DNA of 64,000 bases from Actinomadura sp. K4S16. Its GTDB lineage: Bacteria; Actinomycetota; Actinomycetes; Streptosporangiales; Streptosporangiaceae. The position numbers and the translations under genes were made by a program. Position 1 is the first letter of the stretch. The number at the start of each line of letters is the position of its first letter. Under the pieces are notes generated by a model, which saw nothing but the letters and a program-made list of their open reading frames with translations, was not told the DNA's origin and did not search any database. Shown piece by piece: positions 18,683 to 26,739 of this stretch. The stretch is taken from positions 124,001 to 188,000 of the forward strand of contig NZ_BDDE01000010.1 of assembly GCF_008327685.1 (NCBI RefSeq). The letters are read 5' to 3'.

Positions 18683-19114
18683 ATGTCAGCGACCTTGAAG
18701 AAGACCATCGTGCTGGGTTCCAGCCTGGCACTGGCGGCCGCCGGGGCACTGAGCCCCATCGACTCGGCCTCGGCGGCCGCGCCGGAGACGACCGTCGCGG
18801 CGCCTGCCACGGCGTCCGCCGCGAAGGGCCGGTGCGGCGGCAATCTCCCCGCCACCCCCAAGCGCTGGACCTACTCCAAGGGCTCGTGCGGGCTCATCGG
18901 ATACCCCGGCGCCTGGCACAGCTTCCGGTGGACCGCGACCCACAAGTACGCCGCCCTCCAGGTGAAGACGTACAACACCCGGGGGCAGGCCTACTGGGTC
19001 AAGTGCGGCTCGGGAGGCGGGGTGTGCCAGGTCCCCATCGGCAACAATGCCTTCACGCCCCAGTTCCGCGCGTGGAACGCGGTGGCCTTCTCCCACATCT
19101 ACATCACCTACTAG
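18683..19114 (+). CDS. Small secreted protein of unknown function
   Basis: A 143-residue exported protein. The signal peptide is clear: a KK start, a hydrophobic core (IVLGSSLALAAAGAL) and cleavage near SASA-A. The mature part has four Cys residues in two pairs (RCGGN and SCGLIG; KCGSGGGVC), suggesting two disulfides, and is rich in aromatic residues (Trp, Tyr), as in small extracellular beta proteins. A strong AGGAGG ribosome site lies 8 bases upstream of the ATG. Not matched to a known family. Confidence 0.75.
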   Translation: MSATLKKTIVLGSSLALAAAGALSPIDSASAAAPETTVAAPATASAAKGRCGGNLPATPKRWTYSKGSCGLIGYPGAWHSFRWTATHKYAALQVKTYNTRGQAYWVKCGSGGGVCQVPIGNNAFTPQFRAWNAVAFSHIYITY

Positions 19115-19129
19115 GCCCGCACCGGGCCT
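19113..19129 (+). terminator. Hairpin terminator after secreted-protein gene
   Basis: AGGCCCG-CAC-CGGGCCT forms a 7-bp stem with a 3-base loop. It begins at the last base of the coding region, overlapping the stop codon. Confidence 0.6.
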
Positions 19130-20058
19130 GAGACGAGGCGGGAGGAGCGCCCCGAAACCGCCGGCGCGGCGGCCGGTCAGACCTCGAAGGTCGACGGCAG
19201 GACGCTCTTCCCGCTCATCCGTTCGACGGTCCTGCATCCGCAGTCCTCAAGGCACACGTCGCACCGCACACAGCGAGCGGCGCTCACCACCTCGATCACG
19301 CCCCGCACCAGCAGCGGCGAGTGCCGCCCACGCCCCGGCGGGGCCGCCGCCGCCTGAGCCAGGTGATCCGGCCAATGACGCCGTCGATTTCCTTGTCGTC
19401 GAGTTCCTCGAAGGATGCTCGCCCAGGTGCAGAGGCCGCCGATCGCGGCCAGCGGCTTCCCGTTACTTTCTGCGGTCGGTGTCCGATTCGCCAAGGATAT
19501 TTTTCAGAGCGAAGCGCATTTTTGCGGACACCTGGCGCCTGGGGTGGACGTGGCCCCGTTCAGGCTTATGAAATACGGGAAGCCGGCTCGCCCGGGGCCA
19601 CCAGCCGCACCCGTGGTGGGCTCCACCGGGGGGCGCTCTGGTCACACTCGCCGGCGATGAGGTCGGCCGGGTCGACCGGATGCACAACGAGAATCCGGTT
19701 GTGCGCGGCGAGGTCCATGCCGGGTGACGGCGGTCCCGCATTGGTGCGGCCGCCTCACCTTGGCGCCGCAGTACGGGGCCTTGGCGATCCCCTCGGCACG
19801 GCGAGCACGCCACAGACCGCGCCCACAGGATTGGATACTGTCATTTCATCAGACATCTACACCTTGCCGCGCAACACCAGACACTAAACTACTTCCCGCC
19901 CGAGAATGCCGATACCTCCTCAGCCTTACGATTCGGTCGGATTCGGTCGTTCCGAATAGCGGGTTCGATACGATAGATTAATCTCGTCAAGCGCCACCCG
20001 GGCACGGCCCTTAGCGTTTACTGGTGGCGCCGGAATTCTTCACAAGGAGCATTTACGC
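19130..20058. other. Long region without a confident gene, AT-richer toward the right
   Basis: No reading frame shows clear coding signs. The best is a minus-strand frame at 19177-19494 (105 residues). Its C-terminal part is Cys-rich (CVRCDVCLEDCGC), which could be a small metal-binding protein or a relic, but it lacks a convincing start. From about 19480 the base composition drops in GC relative to the neighbours, which may mark an insertion scar or decayed gene. The last 130 bases look like a promoter region for the DUF397 gene. Confidence 0.4.
19930..19957 (+). repeat. Tandem 10-bp repeat and inverted half-site upstream of DUF397 gene
   Basis: GATTCGGTCG occurs twice without a gap (19930-19939 and 19940-19949). 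The second copy also pairs with CCGAAT (ATTCGG-TCGTT-CCGAAT, 19941-19957). A further palindrome AGATTAATCT lies at 19975-19984. These are candidate operator elements for the gene starting at 20059. Confidence 0.5.
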
Positions 20059-20268
20059 ATGAGTCATACTAATGCGCCCGCACCCGTCTGGAGAAAGAGC
20101 AGCCGGAGCAGCGACCCCGACCTCGCGGTCTGCGTGGAAGTGGCGTCGCTCGGCAGCACCCGCGCCATCCGCGACTCCAAGGACCCGGAGGGCCCGCGGC
20201 TGTCGCTGTCCATGGACTCCTGGCGCACGTTCATGGAAGCGGTCAAGTCCGACCGCTTCCAGGCCTGA
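20059..20268 (+). CDS. DUF397 domain-containing protein
   Basis: A 69-residue DUF397 protein with the family pattern VWRKSSRSS, a Cys in AVCVEVAS, AIRDSKDPEGPRLSLS and a final W..F...VKS segment. Members act as small antitoxin-like or regulatory partners of Scr1-type Xre proteins in actinomycetes (family knowledge). A ribosome site (AAGGAG) lies 10 bases upstream. No Xre-Scr1 partner is adjacent. A second DUF397 gene lies convergently 90 bp away. Confidence 0.9.
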   Translation: MSHTNAPAPVWRKSSRSSDPDLAVCVEVASLGSTRAIRDSKDPEGPRLSLSMDSWRTFMEAVKSDRFQA

Positions 20269-20358
20269 GCGGACGGAGGCGGAGGCGCGGATCCCGCAGT
20301 GGACCTCGCGATGAGCGCACCGGCGACCACCGCGCCTCCAACCGATAGAGCGACTGCA

Positions 20359-20574
20359 TCACCGCAGGTCAAAGCCTCCATTTTTAATCTCGTTCAGCAT
20401 CCCGCGTAAGACGACCTTGGGTAGGACGATGGTCGTCCGGCAAGGGTTCTTGGTGTCTCGGACAGCTCCGTACAAGGCGGAAACGGCAATGGAGACGCAT
20501 CCCGTCACATCATCATCGCCAGACCTGCTGCTCTTACGCCAGGACGCCTTGTCCCAGTCTCCTTGACCGCCCAT
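20359..20574 (-). CDS. DUF397 domain-containing protein (diverged C terminus)
   Basis: A 71-residue DUF397 protein. The N-terminal half is typical (ASWRKSSRSGDDDVTGCVSIAV, then GAVRDTKNP). The C-terminal half (VLPKVVLRGMLNEIKNG) departs from the usual W..F...VK ending, so it may be diverging or have a different partner. The ATG begins MGGQGDW and has an AAGAGG-like ribosome site. It converges with the DUF397 gene at 20059, and no Xre-Scr1 regulator is next to it. Confidence 0.85.
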   Translation of the reverse strand: MGGQGDWDKASWRKSSRSGDDDVTGCVSIAVSALYGAVRDTKNPCRTTIVLPKVVLRGMLNEIKNGGFDLR

Positions 20575-20921
20575 TACCTCTTCCGTCCTCGGGGAGCATC
20601 GCGGTGGTTCTCGGCGAGAGAGGGGACGGCGGTGTCCGCGAGCCCGATCCCTCGGCGGGCGGATCGGCTGGTTTCCCGCGACGCTCACGCGATCGCCGAC
20701 AATTACCAAAGACAAACAATCCGTGTGGGCATGGCAAATTTGCTCCCCTACTATACGTGGGAAGCATACCCGTGTCCAGATCCGGAAAATTGCGTCCCAA
20801 CACCATCGGGCGAGTTGCACGGACGATCATTTCTACCCAACTCACCCGGTATTGAAACAACCCCAAGTCAGAAGCAGGGGACCGGAAGACAGTCGCACTT
20901 TCGGCGCCCTCCGTTCTCGAC
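20575..20921. other. Intergenic region, AT-richer centre, no gene seen
   Basis: A 347-bp stretch between the DUF397 start and the stop of the large NB-ARC/TPR gene. The centre (about 20690-20870) is noticeably AT-rich. It probably includes the promoter of the minus-strand DUF397 gene. No coding frame, tRNA or clear hairpin was recognised. Confidence 0.4.
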
Positions 20922-23900
20922 TCAGACCGGAATCGGATAGATATCGCAGTCCGCGCGGGCTCCCTCCTGCGCGGCCGCGGTGGCCGGATGCTGGGGTCCG
21001 TGCACCCTGCGCATGCCATCGATGGCCCGCGCCGTCAACGTCTCGGCCTCTTGCTCCTCGCCTAGCGCGCGCAAATCGAGCCCGAGGTTGAGCATGCATG
21101 CAAGTGCGGTGGGATGCTCCTCCCCCAGGACACGTTGCACCCGCTCCAGCGTCTCTCGGTCCCTCTCCACGGCCTCAGGGAAATTGCCGATGGCGTAGTG
21201 GTCGCTGGCCAGGTTGATCGCGCAGACGATGCTGCGCGGGTGATCGATACCGAGAACCCGGGTCAGTGCCACCAGCGCCGTCTCGTCCAGCTTCTTGGCC
21301 TCTTCGAGCTGTCCGTTCAGCCGGAGGGCGACCGCGAGGTTGATGTTCGCGCTCGGTGTGTTGGGGTGATCGGGACCGAACATCCGCAGGAAGTTCTGCG
21401 CCGTCACCCGCGCGAGGTGGATCGAGTCGGCGAGCCGGCCGACCTGGCGCAGGTTCACCGCGTGGTTCAGCGCGGCGGAGATCGAGCCGGGGTGGTACCC
21501 CCCGTACCGCTCGTTGTAGCGTTCGAGCGCCTCGGTGGAGAGGTCGAGTGCGCGTTCGTGGTCACCCGCTTTGCGCTCCATGACGGAGAACGCCGTCAGG
21601 CTCTCGGCGAGACCGGCGAAGCTGCTGCCGAAGGCGGACTCGAGACGCTGCGCATGCTGCCGGGTCAGCTCCCTGGCGACATCGAAGTGGCCCAGTTCCA
21701 TCTCGTCCACTGCGATCGCTGCCAGGGACGACAGGCTCCGACCGTGGTTCTCCCCGAAGACGTTCAGCAGGTGCTGGTAGGTCTGCTTATCGAGATCGCA
21801 GGCTTCCTGGAAATCACCGTTGAGGCGGAGGCTGATGGCGTAGAGATGCGCCTGCTGCAGCGTGATCGGGTCATCTTCGCCGTACATGCGGCGCAGCGCT
21901 TCAAAGGAGCGCTTGTCGTATTCGAGCGCCTGCTTGAACTGCCCCAGATATCGCAGGTCCGTCGTAACAAAGCGCTGCGCCTCGATCGTGCGCTCGTCGT
22001 CCACGCCGTACTCTTCGGCACGCAGGTCGCGGACCCGGACGTGATGGCCGTACGCCTCCTCGAACCGACCCTGCAGGCGGAGGGCGCGGCCGAGGTGGAG
22101 CATGGCCTCCTGCGTCTGCTCGTTCCCCTCGCCCAGCGTCTCCGTCCAGGTCTTGACCGCGGTCTCCGCCAGTTCGAGGAAGCCGCGGTGGTCGCCCCAC
22201 TGGAAAAGGAAGTCGATCTCGTTGAGGACGAGCCGGCGCGTCCAGGGGTCGTCGAAGCCGACGATGCCCGAGTAGTGGATGTGGGGCAGCAGGTCCGCGT
22301 AGCGCCGCCAGTTGGCCGGCAGGGCCGGGTCGCGCGGGTCGAAGTTGGCCATCAGCTGGTACCCGCACCGGCGGAGTTCCTCCGCGTCCCCTGCGGGGAT
22401 CTGGCCGACGAGGACCCGCTGCACCAGCCGGTGCAACATGATCGTGTTGTGCTTGTGGCTGATCCTGGCCAGCGCGTACCGGTTGATCGCACGGATCGCA
22501 CGCCCTCGCCTGACCGGATCGCCCAGGGCCTCGACCAGCTCGGGAGGACCTTCGACGTTGCGCGCGCCTGACAGCATCCGCAGCGAGATCGGCTCCGGCG
22601 CGAAGAACGCGCAGACCTGGAGGAGTTGCAGCGCCGCGGGGTCACTCGTCCGCAGCCGGTCCAGCGAGACGTTCCAGGCGGCGGCGACCGGCAGCTCGTT
22701 GGCCACCAGCGCGGCGTCCGCCAGCAGTTCGGTCGCCTTCTCGTGCTTCTCCCGGAAGAGCTGCAGATACTCGTCGACCGGCATACCCGTCTCGGCGAGC
22801 CAGACTCCGGCCTGGGCGATCGCCAGCGGAAGGTCGCCGAGCACCTCCGCGAGCTCGTCCGCCTCGGCGTCGGCCAGCTCGGGCCCCCGGAGGCGGAGCA
22901 GCGCCTTGCTCTCATCCCGGGCGAACACGTCCACTTCGAGCGAGTTGGCGACCTTGGTCCACTCCTGGTTGCGGGAGGTGACGAGGATCTTGCCCGGGCC
23001 GTTGGTCGGGAAGAAGTCCCTGACGTCCTGCAGTTCCTCGGCGTTGTCGAAGACCAGCAGCCAATTGCGGTAGGGGCGGCCGAGGCGCAACGCCTCGCGG
23101 ACGGCCGGTACCGCAACGTTGACCTCCTGGCTGACCGGAAGGTCGAGTTCGGCGGCCAGTTCGGCGAGGTCCTGCTGGATCTGACCGGGCCGTTCCGATC
23201 TGATCCACCAGATCACATCATAATCCGCCATATGGCGGTACACATACTCAATGGCTATCTGGGATTTGCCGACTCCACCCATTCCGTGCAACGCCTGGGG
23301 CAGGACCGCGGTCGTGCCCATCGAAAGACGCTCATGCAGCTGCTCCAGCAGCTCTTCTCGCCCGGTGAAGCTGATATTCTGGGGAGGTACGTTACCCCAG
23401 ACGGGCGGCGGCTCGCCCGCCTTGCGCCCAACTTTCTCCGGGATATCTCGAACTGTCACACCGACTCCAAGGTGGGGGGGCTTGAGAGTATCCTCAGTTC
23501 CGGTGAGCTCGTCGAGAGCGGCAATATCCAGCGACTGCATGGAGCCAGTCCTTCCCGCATCCCGTACGACTCTATCCTTTTTTCCATAATAGGGGTCAAA
23601 CTTGGCGTGGAGCTTTGCGTCCAGCACCTTGCCGTGCAGTTTGGCGTCCAGAACACTGGCAGGTCTCAGATAAGGCCCCGCAAGCGCTCGGAGCGCATGG
23701 AGGACCGGAACGGCGAACGGCACGAGTTCGGCGGTCAACTCCGGCATTTCATCCCGCTCCGGCGCGGTGACCAGGTCGGTCAACTCGCGGAGTCCGGCGA
23801 CGCGGTCGCCCAGATGCCGGGCCACCGTGGTCAGCACCCGTGTCGTGTCGGAACGGCGCCCTCCGGCGAGGAGCTCGTCGCGGATGCCCGGAGCGAAGTC

Positions 23901-25415
23901 GAAGACGACCTCTTCCCGCGCGTCCGCCTCCGGCCCGGGCTCGGGCCGGACCCGGTGCAGCAGCCCGCTTCCGACCAGTTCGACCAGGTCCGAGGGCCGC
24001 GACTCCGGGAGCATGGTGCGCTGGACGAGCCGCATGACGGGAGCGTTCAGCGGTGCCGCGGCCAGGTGCACCGCCAGGGCGTACACGGTCGGGCTGACCG
24101 CCGCGCGGAACCGCCGGACGATCTCGGGCGCCGACGCCTCCGTGGCCGGAAACTCCGGCATGTCCGCCATATCCACGGCCGGAGAGGGCTCCGGGGGCGC
24201 TCCGCAGACGGCGACCGCGCCGTGCCAGTCGCTGCGGCGCGCCGCGGCGAACGCCGCCCAGCCGGCGAGCTGGCCGGGCTCCAGCTCGATCACGGGCACG
24301 TGGACCTGCGCACGGTCCGCCTGCGGCGCCGCGGTCCCCGGGTCACCGCCGAGCGGCGGCGCGGGGTAGCACACGCGGTAGAGGCGGTTGGCGATCGCGG
24401 GCGCCGCCGTGTAGAGCTTGGCCGGCCGGGTGGCGAGACCCGTGCGCCGCCACTGGCGCCGGGCGAGCAGATTGATCACCACGATCGGGGCGTGCCGCCC
24501 CCACCCGGCCAGCAGGCGCTGCGCGGCCCCCGAGTGCCAGGCGTCTCCGATCCCGTCCGTCAGCACCAGGATGAGCCGCCGGTCACGGCGGCCCCGGGAG
24601 GCGAGCCCCGCGGGATCGCGCGCCGCGGCCAGCGGTCCCGGCTCGCGCAGCGCCAGCGGCGCCGTCCCGGAGGCGTCGGTGTCGAGCAGGTGCGTACGGA
24701 TCATTCCGAAGGCGCCGACGGCCCCGAGGCATTCGATGAACCGATCGGTCGTCGGCCGGTTGAGCGCGGCCAGGCGCCCGTCGTCCACGACGACGTCGAG
24801 ATCGAGCCAGCGTTCGGGGACGGGCCGTGTCTGGGGCAGCCAGAGCCCGTCCTCGGCCGCGCGGATCGCGGTCGCCTCGTCGTCCAGCTCCAGTTCGCCC
24901 CGGCGGGATGCGACCGCCCGTTTGAAGGGGCGCAGCGCCTGTTCGAGGCGGCGGCGGTCGGCCAGCGGCCGTACTCCGGTGAACGGATCGCTCCGCACGG
25001 GGAAGGGAAAAGGCGCGGGCGCGCCATGTCCGTTCCGGCCCGGCCCTCGATGCGGCCGAGGGGCCGGTGGACCGGCCGCCACTCCGTTACGCGTCGCCGG
25101 CGGCGTCCTGATCGCGGGCGGCGTCGGCGGGGCCGTGCGGCCGGAGGTGTCGCGCGAAGCCCCGTTCCGGGAGTCGCCCTCCGCAGGGCCGGCGCGATCG
25201 GCGTCAGGGGATCCGCCGCCGGGCGCCCGCGGGGGCTCGGCCCGAGGTGCGCGCCGGGCGGCGTCGCCGCCTTCGCGGCCCGCCGCGAGGGCGGCCGCGT
25301 TCATCTGCGCGGCCAGCCAGATGGCGTCGGAGACCTCGTGCCAAACGGGAGGACCGGCCGGGGCGTCGGAACGTCCCGCGCCCTGCGCCGCTCGGTCTCC
25401 GATCCGTTCGCTCAC
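20922..25415 (-). CDS. vWA-like (SAV_2336) / NB-ARC / TPR protein
   Basis: A 1497-residue multidomain protein. Residues 1-150 are Pro/Ala/Arg-rich and disordered. About 150-440 is the SAV_2336-type vWA-like domain (DLDVVVDDGRLAALNRPTTDRF, then LILVLTDGIGDAWHSG). The P-loop GMGGVGKSQIAIEYVYRH near residue 710 starts an NB-ARC/STAND NTPase. From about 1080 to the end there are tandem TPRs of about 42 residues (ALRLNGQLEEAKKLDETALVAL type). Proteins of this build are annotated as FxSxx-COOH-system TPR proteins and also occur in vWA-MoxR-VMAP conflict systems. The start overlaps the MoxR stop by four bases, so translation is coupled. The likely role is NTP-driven sensing and oligomerisation. Confidence 0.88.
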   Translation of the reverse strand: MSERIGDRAAQGAGRSDAPAGPPVWHEVSDAIWLAAQMNAAALAAGREGGDAARRAPRAEPPRAPGGGSPDADRAGPAEGDSRNGASRDTSGRTAPPTPPAIRTPPATRNGVAAGPPAPRPHRGPGRNGHGAPAPFPFPVRSDPFTGVRPLADRRRLEQALRPFKRAVASRRGELELDDEATAIRAAEDGLWLPQTRPVPERWLDLDVVVDDGRLAALNRPTTDRFIECLGAVGAFGMIRTHLLDTDASGTAPLALREPGPLAAARDPAGLASRGRRDRRLILVLTDGIGDAWHSGAAQRLLAGWGRHAPIVVINLLARRQWRRTGLATRPAKLYTAAPAIANRLYRVCYPAPPLGGDPGTAAPQADRAQVHVPVIELEPGQLAGWAAFAAARRSDWHGAVAVCGAPPEPSPAVDMADMPEFPATEASAPEIVRRFRAAVSPTVYALAVHLAAAPLNAPVMRLVQRTMLPESRPSDLVELVGSGLLHRVRPEPGPEADAREEVVFDFAPGIRDELLAGGRRSDTTRVLTTVARHLGDRVAGLRELTDLVTAPERDEMPELTAELVPFAVPVLHALRALAGPYLRPASVLDAKLHGKVLDAKLHAKFDPYYGKKDRVVRDAGRTGSMQSLDIAALDELTGTEDTLKPPHLGVGVTVRDIPEKVGRKAGEPPPVWGNVPPQNISFTGREELLEQLHERLSMGTTAVLPQALHGMGGVGKSQIAIEYVYRHMADYDVIWWIRSERPGQIQQDLAELAAELDLPVSQEVNVAVPAVREALRLGRPYRNWLLVFDNAEELQDVRDFFPTNGPGKILVTSRNQEWTKVANSLEVDVFARDESKALLRLRGPELADAEADELAEVLGDLPLAIAQAGVWLAETGMPVDEYLQLFREKHEKATELLADAALVANELPVAAAWNVSLDRLRTSDPAALQLLQVCAFFAPEPISLRMLSGARNVEGPPELVEALGDPVRRGRAIRAINRYALARISHKHNTIMLHRLVQRVLVGQIPAGDAEELRRCGYQLMANFDPRDPALPANWRRYADLLPHIHYSGIVGFDDPWTRRLVLNEIDFLFQWGDHRGFLELAETAVKTWTETLGEGNEQTQEAMLHLGRALRLQGRFEEAYGHHVRVRDLRAEEYGVDDERTIEAQRFVTTDLRYLGQFKQALEYDKRSFEALRRMYGEDDPITLQQAHLYAISLRLNGDFQEACDLDKQTYQHLLNVFGENHGRSLSSLAAIAVDEMELGHFDVARELTRQHAQRLESAFGSSFAGLAESLTAFSVMERKAGDHERALDLSTEALERYNERYGGYHPGSISAALNHAVNLRQVGRLADSIHLARVTAQNFLRMFGPDHPNTPSANINLAVALRLNGQLEEAKKLDETALVALTRVLGIDHPRSIVCAINLASDHYAIGNFPEAVERDRETLERVQRVLGEEHPTALACMLNLGLDLRALGEEQEAETLTARAIDGMRRVHGPQHPATAAAQEGARADCDIYPIPV

Positions 25416-26569
25416 TCAGGCGCCACTTCCAACCGTTGCCAGATCAGATCCAGAAGCCGTTCCCAGCCGGGGTCCGGATCCCGCGCGCCGGAGGCCGCGA
25501 GGTAGACGGCATTGAGCAACTGGTCGGCGGCGAGCCCGCGGTGGCTCCTGCGGTGCTCCAGGAAACTGCGCACCAGCCGCCGGGTGCGTTCGTCGGAGCG
25601 CTCGGCGAAGTGCGCCGCCACCATATCGGCGAGCCGGGTCTCGTCGGGCTCTTTCATCGAGAACTGCAGGCACCGGCGCAGGAAAGCGGGCGGGAACTCG
25701 CGCTCGCCGTTGCTGGTGATGACCACGATGGGAAACGCGCGGCAACGCACGTTTCCGCGCGCGATTTCCGCCGTCCCGTCCGGATCGGCGGTGTGGACTC
25801 TCACCACGGGTTCGCGGGCACTGATGCGGGAGAGTTCGGTGATTCCGTATTCGCCCTCCTCTAAAACGTCGAGAAGGTCGTTCGGTAGGTCTATGTCGCT
25901 TTTGTCGAGTTCGTCGATGAGAAGCACGCGGGGCAGCTCGTAAGGCAGCAGCGCGGTGCCCAGCGGGCCGAGCCTGAGGTAGTGCCCCACTCCGGCGTCG
26001 GTCAGAGCGGCGACGGTCGGATCATCCTCGACCTGCGCTTCCGGTAAGTCCCCGGCCTGGCCCGCGAGCCTCCTGCGGCCCGTCGCGGCGTCCTGCGCCC
26101 TGCCGATCGCGTCGTACTCGTAGAGTCCGTCGCGCAGCGTGCTCCGGCTGCCGATGGGCCAGCGCAGCACCCGGCCGAGCCCCAGCTCGCGGGTGATCCG
26201 GTAGGCGAGGGTGGACTTCCCGACGCCCGGCTCACCGGTGACCAGAAGCGGCCGCCGCAGGAACAGCGCGGCGTTGACGGCGTCGACCTCCGCGGGGTCG
26301 GCCAGCCGCGGCCGCGCGCTCACGGGGCCGAGCCGGCGGACGAGGTCGCGCTCGTCGTCGGGCGGAGGCGGGAGCGGGGGCCCGCCGTCGAAGGCGCGCC
26401 AGGGGGGCGGCGGAGGCAGTGCCGCGGCGAACCGTCCGGCCGGCAGGGGGCGCCCGTTGCCGCGATAGATCCACCACGCGGCACGGGCGTCCTTTGCGGC
26501 GTCTCCCGGGCCGGCGGGCATGGGCGCGTCACGAGGGTGAGGGACCTCGGGCGGCTCGTCAGCGGCCAT
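25412..26569 (-). CDS. MoxR-type AAA ATPase
   Basis: A 385-residue AAA+ ATPase of the MoxR branch. After an N-terminal region with WWIYRGNGRPLP and proline-rich sequence come Walker A (VTGEPGVGKST, about 110-120), Walker B (VLLIDELDKSD, Asp219/Glu220), sensor 1 (IVVITSNGEREFP) and an Arg-finger segment (FLRRCLQFSMKEPD). MoxR ATPases act as chaperones, here probably for the vWA-like protein encoded next, whose start overlaps this stop (25412-25415). It lies 170 bp after the VMAP gene on the same strand, with a hairpin between. Confidence 0.92.
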   Translation of the reverse strand: MAADEPPEVPHPRDAPMPAGPGDAAKDARAAWWIYRGNGRPLPAGRFAAALPPPPPWRAFDGGPPLPPPPDDERDLVRRLGPVSARPRLADPAEVDAVNAALFLRRPLLVTGEPGVGKSTLAYRITRELGLGRVLRWPIGSRSTLRDGLYEYDAIGRAQDAATGRRRLAGQAGDLPEAQVEDDPTVAALTDAGVGHYLRLGPLGTALLPYELPRVLLIDELDKSDIDLPNDLLDVLEEGEYGITELSRISAREPVVRVHTADPDGTAEIARGNVRCRAFPIVVITSNGEREFPPAFLRRCLQFSMKEPDETRLADMVAAHFAERSDERTRRLVRSFLEHRRSHRGLAADQLLNAVYLAASGARDPDPGWERLLDLIWQRLEVAPE

Positions 26570-26707
26570 CGACGATGTCCCCTTCTGATGTGGCTATGGG
26601 TCCTTGCGATGGAGGTTCGAACTCGGGCAGAACCGGTGAAGGCCACCTTAGGTCGAGCATCCCCTTTGCGGCGACCCTTCGCAAGGCTTTGAAGGACGCG
26701 GACGGCC

Positions 26708-26726
26708 GCGACCGTTTATCGGTCGC
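26708..26726 (-). terminator. Intra-operon hairpin between VMAP and MoxR genes
   Basis: GCGACCG-TTTAT-CGGTCGC forms a perfect 7-bp stem, 14 bases after the VMAP stop on the minus strand. It may attenuate read-through, so that MoxR and the NB-ARC/TPR gene are expressed at a different level. Confidence 0.55.
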
Positions 26727-26739
26727 CTCGCGCTGACTG

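Noticed and set aside
20575..20921. Possible FxSxx-COOH precursor peptide near the TPR protein
   Set aside because: No small frame ending in Phe-x-Ser-x-x was found, and no radical SAM gene is present in the window.
26600..26640. GGTTCGAACTCGG resembling a tRNA T-arm
   Set aside because: No acceptor, D or anticodon stem can be formed around it; chance match.
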